From Allobosea sp. (GTDB taxonomy: Bacteria > Pseudomonadota > Alphaproteobacteria > Rhizobiales > Beijerinckiaceae), in NCBI GenBank assembly GCA_024231975.1, contig JAAEQB010000058.1:1-64000 (forward strand): DNA of 64,000 bases, written 5' to 3'. A model generated the notes under the pieces. That model was not told the origin of the DNA, did no database searches, and worked only from the letters and a program-made list of their open reading frames with translations. Position numbers and translations under genes: made by a program. This document shows positions 62,302 to 64,000 of this stretch, piece after piece (position 1 is the first letter of the stretch; the number at the start of each line of letters is the position of its first letter).

Positions 62302-62651
62302 GCTACCGACGGCGACGGAGGGCGGGCCTGCGCGCCCTCCGTCGCCGGCGCGAAGGTCGCGTCCAGCAAGGCGATCGCCGCGGCGATGGCGCCGTTGAGC
62401 CCACCGTCGAAGGGGAGTGCCGCGACCTCGTCCGTGGCTAGCGCGCCCCCGGCGCCGCGCAGGCCCGCCGACAGGATGCGCGTGATGTCGCGGGCCGAGA
62501 GCCTGCCGGCGGCAAAGCGCTCGCCCAATGCCGGCAGGTTCTCGACCGAGAACGCGTCCTCCAGCTCGGCGAGCGCACCGAGGGTGAGCCGCATCGGCAG
62601 CGCCCGCCCCTCGACCATCAAGGCGACCTCGCCCCTGTAACGATTGACCAT
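62298..62651 (-). CDS. GTA tail assembly chaperone (GTA-gp10 family)
   Basis: The 117-residue protein has the gp10 pattern MVNRYRGEVALMVEGRALPM then LGALAELEDAFSVENLPALG and ITRILSAGLRGAGGA. It presumably guides tail-tube and tape-measure assembly. GGGGAGG precedes the ATG; the stop overlaps the next gene's TTG start. Confidence 0.9.
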   Translation of the reverse strand: MVNRYRGEVALMVEGRALPMRLTLGALAELEDAFSVENLPALGERFAAGRLSARDITRILSAGLRGAGGALATDEVAALPFDGGLNGAIAAAIALLDATFAPATEGAQARPPSPSVA

Positions 62652-62662
62652 GCGGCCTCCCC

Positions 62663-63073
62663 TCAGGCGAGCGTGAAGGAAAGCTGGCCGGCCGATTCCA
62701 GCGACAGCTCGAAGGTGACCTCGGCGGCATGATCGCCGCGATATTCCAGCGTCGAGAGCTGGAAGGCTCCGGTGATCACGCCGAAATCGGGAACGATCAC
62801 CTGCCAGTCTCGGATCGCGCCGTCGAAGAAGATCTGGCGCACCAGCGCGTCCGAGGCCTCGTCCTTGAAGATGCCGGCGCCGCTGATGCTGGCACGGCGC
62901 ATGCCGGCTCCCGCCAGCAATTCGCGCCAGCGCCCGGCCGACTCGGCATGGGTGACGTCGACCGCCTCGGCATTGAAGGCGATCTGGCGGGCGCGCAGGC
63001 CGGCCACAGTGACGAAGCTGCCGCCGGCATCGGCGGCCTTGAGCAAGAGGTCCTTGCCTTTCTGGGCAGGCAT
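62663..63073 (-). CDS. Phage major tail tube protein, TP901-1 family (RcGTA g9-like)
   Basis: The 136-residue protein has MPAQKGKDLLLKAADAGG at the N terminus, VDVTHAESAGRWRELLAGAG and the end AAEVTFELSLESAGQLSFTL, all typical of the TP901-1 major tail family. It polymerises into the tail tube. AAAGGACC precedes the ATG. Length fits the family. Confidence 0.94.
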   Translation of the reverse strand: MPAQKGKDLLLKAADAGGSFVTVAGLRARQIAFNAEAVDVTHAESAGRWRELLAGAGMRRASISGAGIFKDEASDALVRQIFFDGAIRDWQVIVPDFGVITGAFQLSTLEYRGDHAAEVTFELSLESAGQLSFTLA

Positions 63074-63092
63074 GGGTGGTCCTTTCGTTTGG

Positions 63093-63503
63093 TCAGAGCA
63101 CCTCGGTGACGGCCCGGAAGGCCAGCGTCACATTCGGCAGATGGGTCTTGGGATCGCGGACAAGCTTCGAGGAGAGCCAGGTCAGATTGACCAGCCGGTG
63201 GCCCTCCGGCGCGAGCGCGGCGCCTTCCAGGCTGGCGACGATGCGGGCTCCCGCTTCGAGCGCCTTGCGCGAGGAGGCGCTCTCCCCGGCCCAGACGACG
63301 AGCGAGAGCTTCTGCTCGCAGCCGCGATCACTGCCGGTCGACCAGTCCTCGGCCGAAACCTCGCCATGGACGACATAGAGCCCGCTCGCGGCACGCGGCG
63401 GCTCGTCATGGATGCGACCGGCTCCGATCAGTGCGGTCAGCCCGGGATCGGAGGAGAGATGCGCATGGATGGCGCGCCGCAGCGGCAGGATGGCATCGCT
63501 CAT
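63093..63503 (-). CDS. DUF3168 family phage protein (RcGTA g8-like)
   Basis: The 136-residue protein shows DUF3168 features: LPLRRAIHAHLSSDPGLTAL, IGAGRIHDEPPRAASGLYVV and the Trp-containing GDWSTGSD-like region. The homologue in RcGTA is a tail terminator protein that joins head and tail. Its ATG overlaps the upstream stop (63500-63503). Confidence 0.92.
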   Translation of the reverse strand: MSDAILPLRRAIHAHLSSDPGLTALIGAGRIHDEPPRAASGLYVVHGEVSAEDWSTGSDRGCEQKLSLVVWAGESASSRKALEAGARIVASLEGAALAPEGHRLVNLTWLSSKLVRDPKTHLPNVTLAFRAVTEVL

Positions 63504-63844
63504 CGGCTGACCTCCTCGACCAGGCAGATGAGGCGCCGGCGGCCACCATCGGGATCCCCGACCGCCTTGATGTCGAAGACCTTGTCGCCATCGCGCAGGC
63601 GCCGGCCGGCATCGACATCGGACCGCCAGCGCAGGGTGACGCGGTGGCTCGCCGCCTGCTCGGCCCGCTCGCCACGCCAGCGCTCGTTGCCCGAAAGCCA
63701 CTCGACCTGAGCCCAGACCGCAGCGACCGTCTCGAAGCTGGTGAGCTGCCCGCCGGCGCCGTCCGGTGTCTCCACGGGCGCCTCGAGCACCAGGCGGCGA
63801 CGCAGCGCGCCGACGGGCCGGCTCTTGCCGGTCTCTTTGATCAT
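63500..63844 (-). CDS. Phage head-tail adaptor (RcGTA g7-like)
   Basis: The 114-residue protein has the adaptor-family pattern VGALRRRLVLEAPVETPDGA then VAAVWAQVEWLSGNERWRGE, SHRVTLRWRSDVDAGRRLRD and DGDKVFDIKAVGDPDGGRRR. It closes the portal side and binds the tail. Its ATG at 63844 shares a base with the upstream stop (TGATG). Confidence 0.93.
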   Translation of the reverse strand: MIKETGKSRPVGALRRRLVLEAPVETPDGAGGQLTSFETVAAVWAQVEWLSGNERWRGERAEQAASHRVTLRWRSDVDAGRRLRDGDKVFDIKAVGDPDGGRRRLICLVEEVSR

Positions 63845-64000
63845 CACAGCCTTACCCGGCGAAACGGGGCGACGAGCGCGGCGATCTCGGCCGGCAGCCG
63901 GGCGGCATCGCGGCTGACGACGTCGCCTCGATGCTCGAACCAGCGGCAGGCCAGCCGGAGCACGGCCTGCCGCAACGGTGCCGGGACCGTGTCCCGCGTC
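63844..64000 (-). CDS. Head-tail connector protein, C-terminal part (cut by window end; RcGTA g6-like)
   Basis: The last 51 codons of a gene continue beyond the window. They end ALVAPFRRVRL and include LACRWFEHRGD and ARLPAEIAALVA, the pattern that ends gp6-type head-tail connectors in GTAs. The upstream capsid, protease and portal genes should lie beyond 64000. Confidence 0.8.
   Translation of the reverse strand, partial: TRDTVPAPLRQAVLRLACRWFEHRGDVVSRDAARLPAEIAALVAPFRRVRL

Overview
The window is about two-thirds GC, densely packed, and reads as chromosome of an alphaproteobacterium, most likely order Hyphomicrobiales (rhizobia and relatives). The evidence is the block PepSY protein–feuP–feuQ–ccmI/E/F/H–degP–response regulator–histidine kinase–glnE, an RcGTA-type gene transfer agent tail cluster, and a PleC/DivJ-like histidine kinase with clustered GANTC sites in its leader. 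The genus cannot be fixed from the sequence alone. I see no rRNA, tRNA, CRISPR array or transposase.

Layout. 1-4615: TetR-type regulator (cut by the window edge) and a tripartite tricarboxylate transporter operon with two tandem TctC-type binding proteins, TctA and TctB. 4758-5726: small membrane protein divergent from a MarR regulator. 5759-11621: a five-gene operon (polar amino acid ABC importer, nitrilase-family amidase, a binding-protein-fold protein like 4,5-dihydroxyphthalate decarboxylase) divergent from a MocR regulator. 11612-15482: GntR regulator, orphan cobF, M20 amidohydrolase, topoisomerase IB. 15540-21729: ABC importer divergent from a GntR regulator and uxuA, probably uptake and breakdown of a hexuronate-type compound. 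21831-24107: a stand-alone left-handed beta-helix protein, a GIY-YIG protein and an orphan phnM. 24176-26386: a compact operon of an ABM monooxygenase, a UreE with a very long His-rich tail, an unlisted 45-codon ORF, a DUF3995 protein and HupE/UreJ, with no urease structural genes. 26536-34340: orphan binding proteins, DUF1003 protein, acidic protein, PfkB kinase, aldose epimerase, glyoxalase, and an unusual CDF metal exporter.

34401-48839: pepN, the PAS histidine kinase, a GAF-GGDEF diguanylate cyclase, glnE, a two-component system, degP and a small secreted two-repeat protein. 48878-55461: cytochrome c maturation genes with the FeuPQ-like two-component system and a small secreted PepSY protein. 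55514-64000: the tail half of a gene transfer agent, from the head-tail connector (cut by the window end) to the 1310-residue host-interaction protein, on the minus strand with overlapping genes.

The items most worth following are the urease-free UreE/HupE operon with its small ORF, the CDF protein with three C-terminal domain copies and an altered metal ligand, the six GANTC sites ahead of the PleC-like kinase, and several perfect inverted repeats placed to act as mRNA elements: one covers the Shine-Dalgarno sequence of topoisomerase IB and one lies between binding-protein and ATPase genes of an ABC operon.
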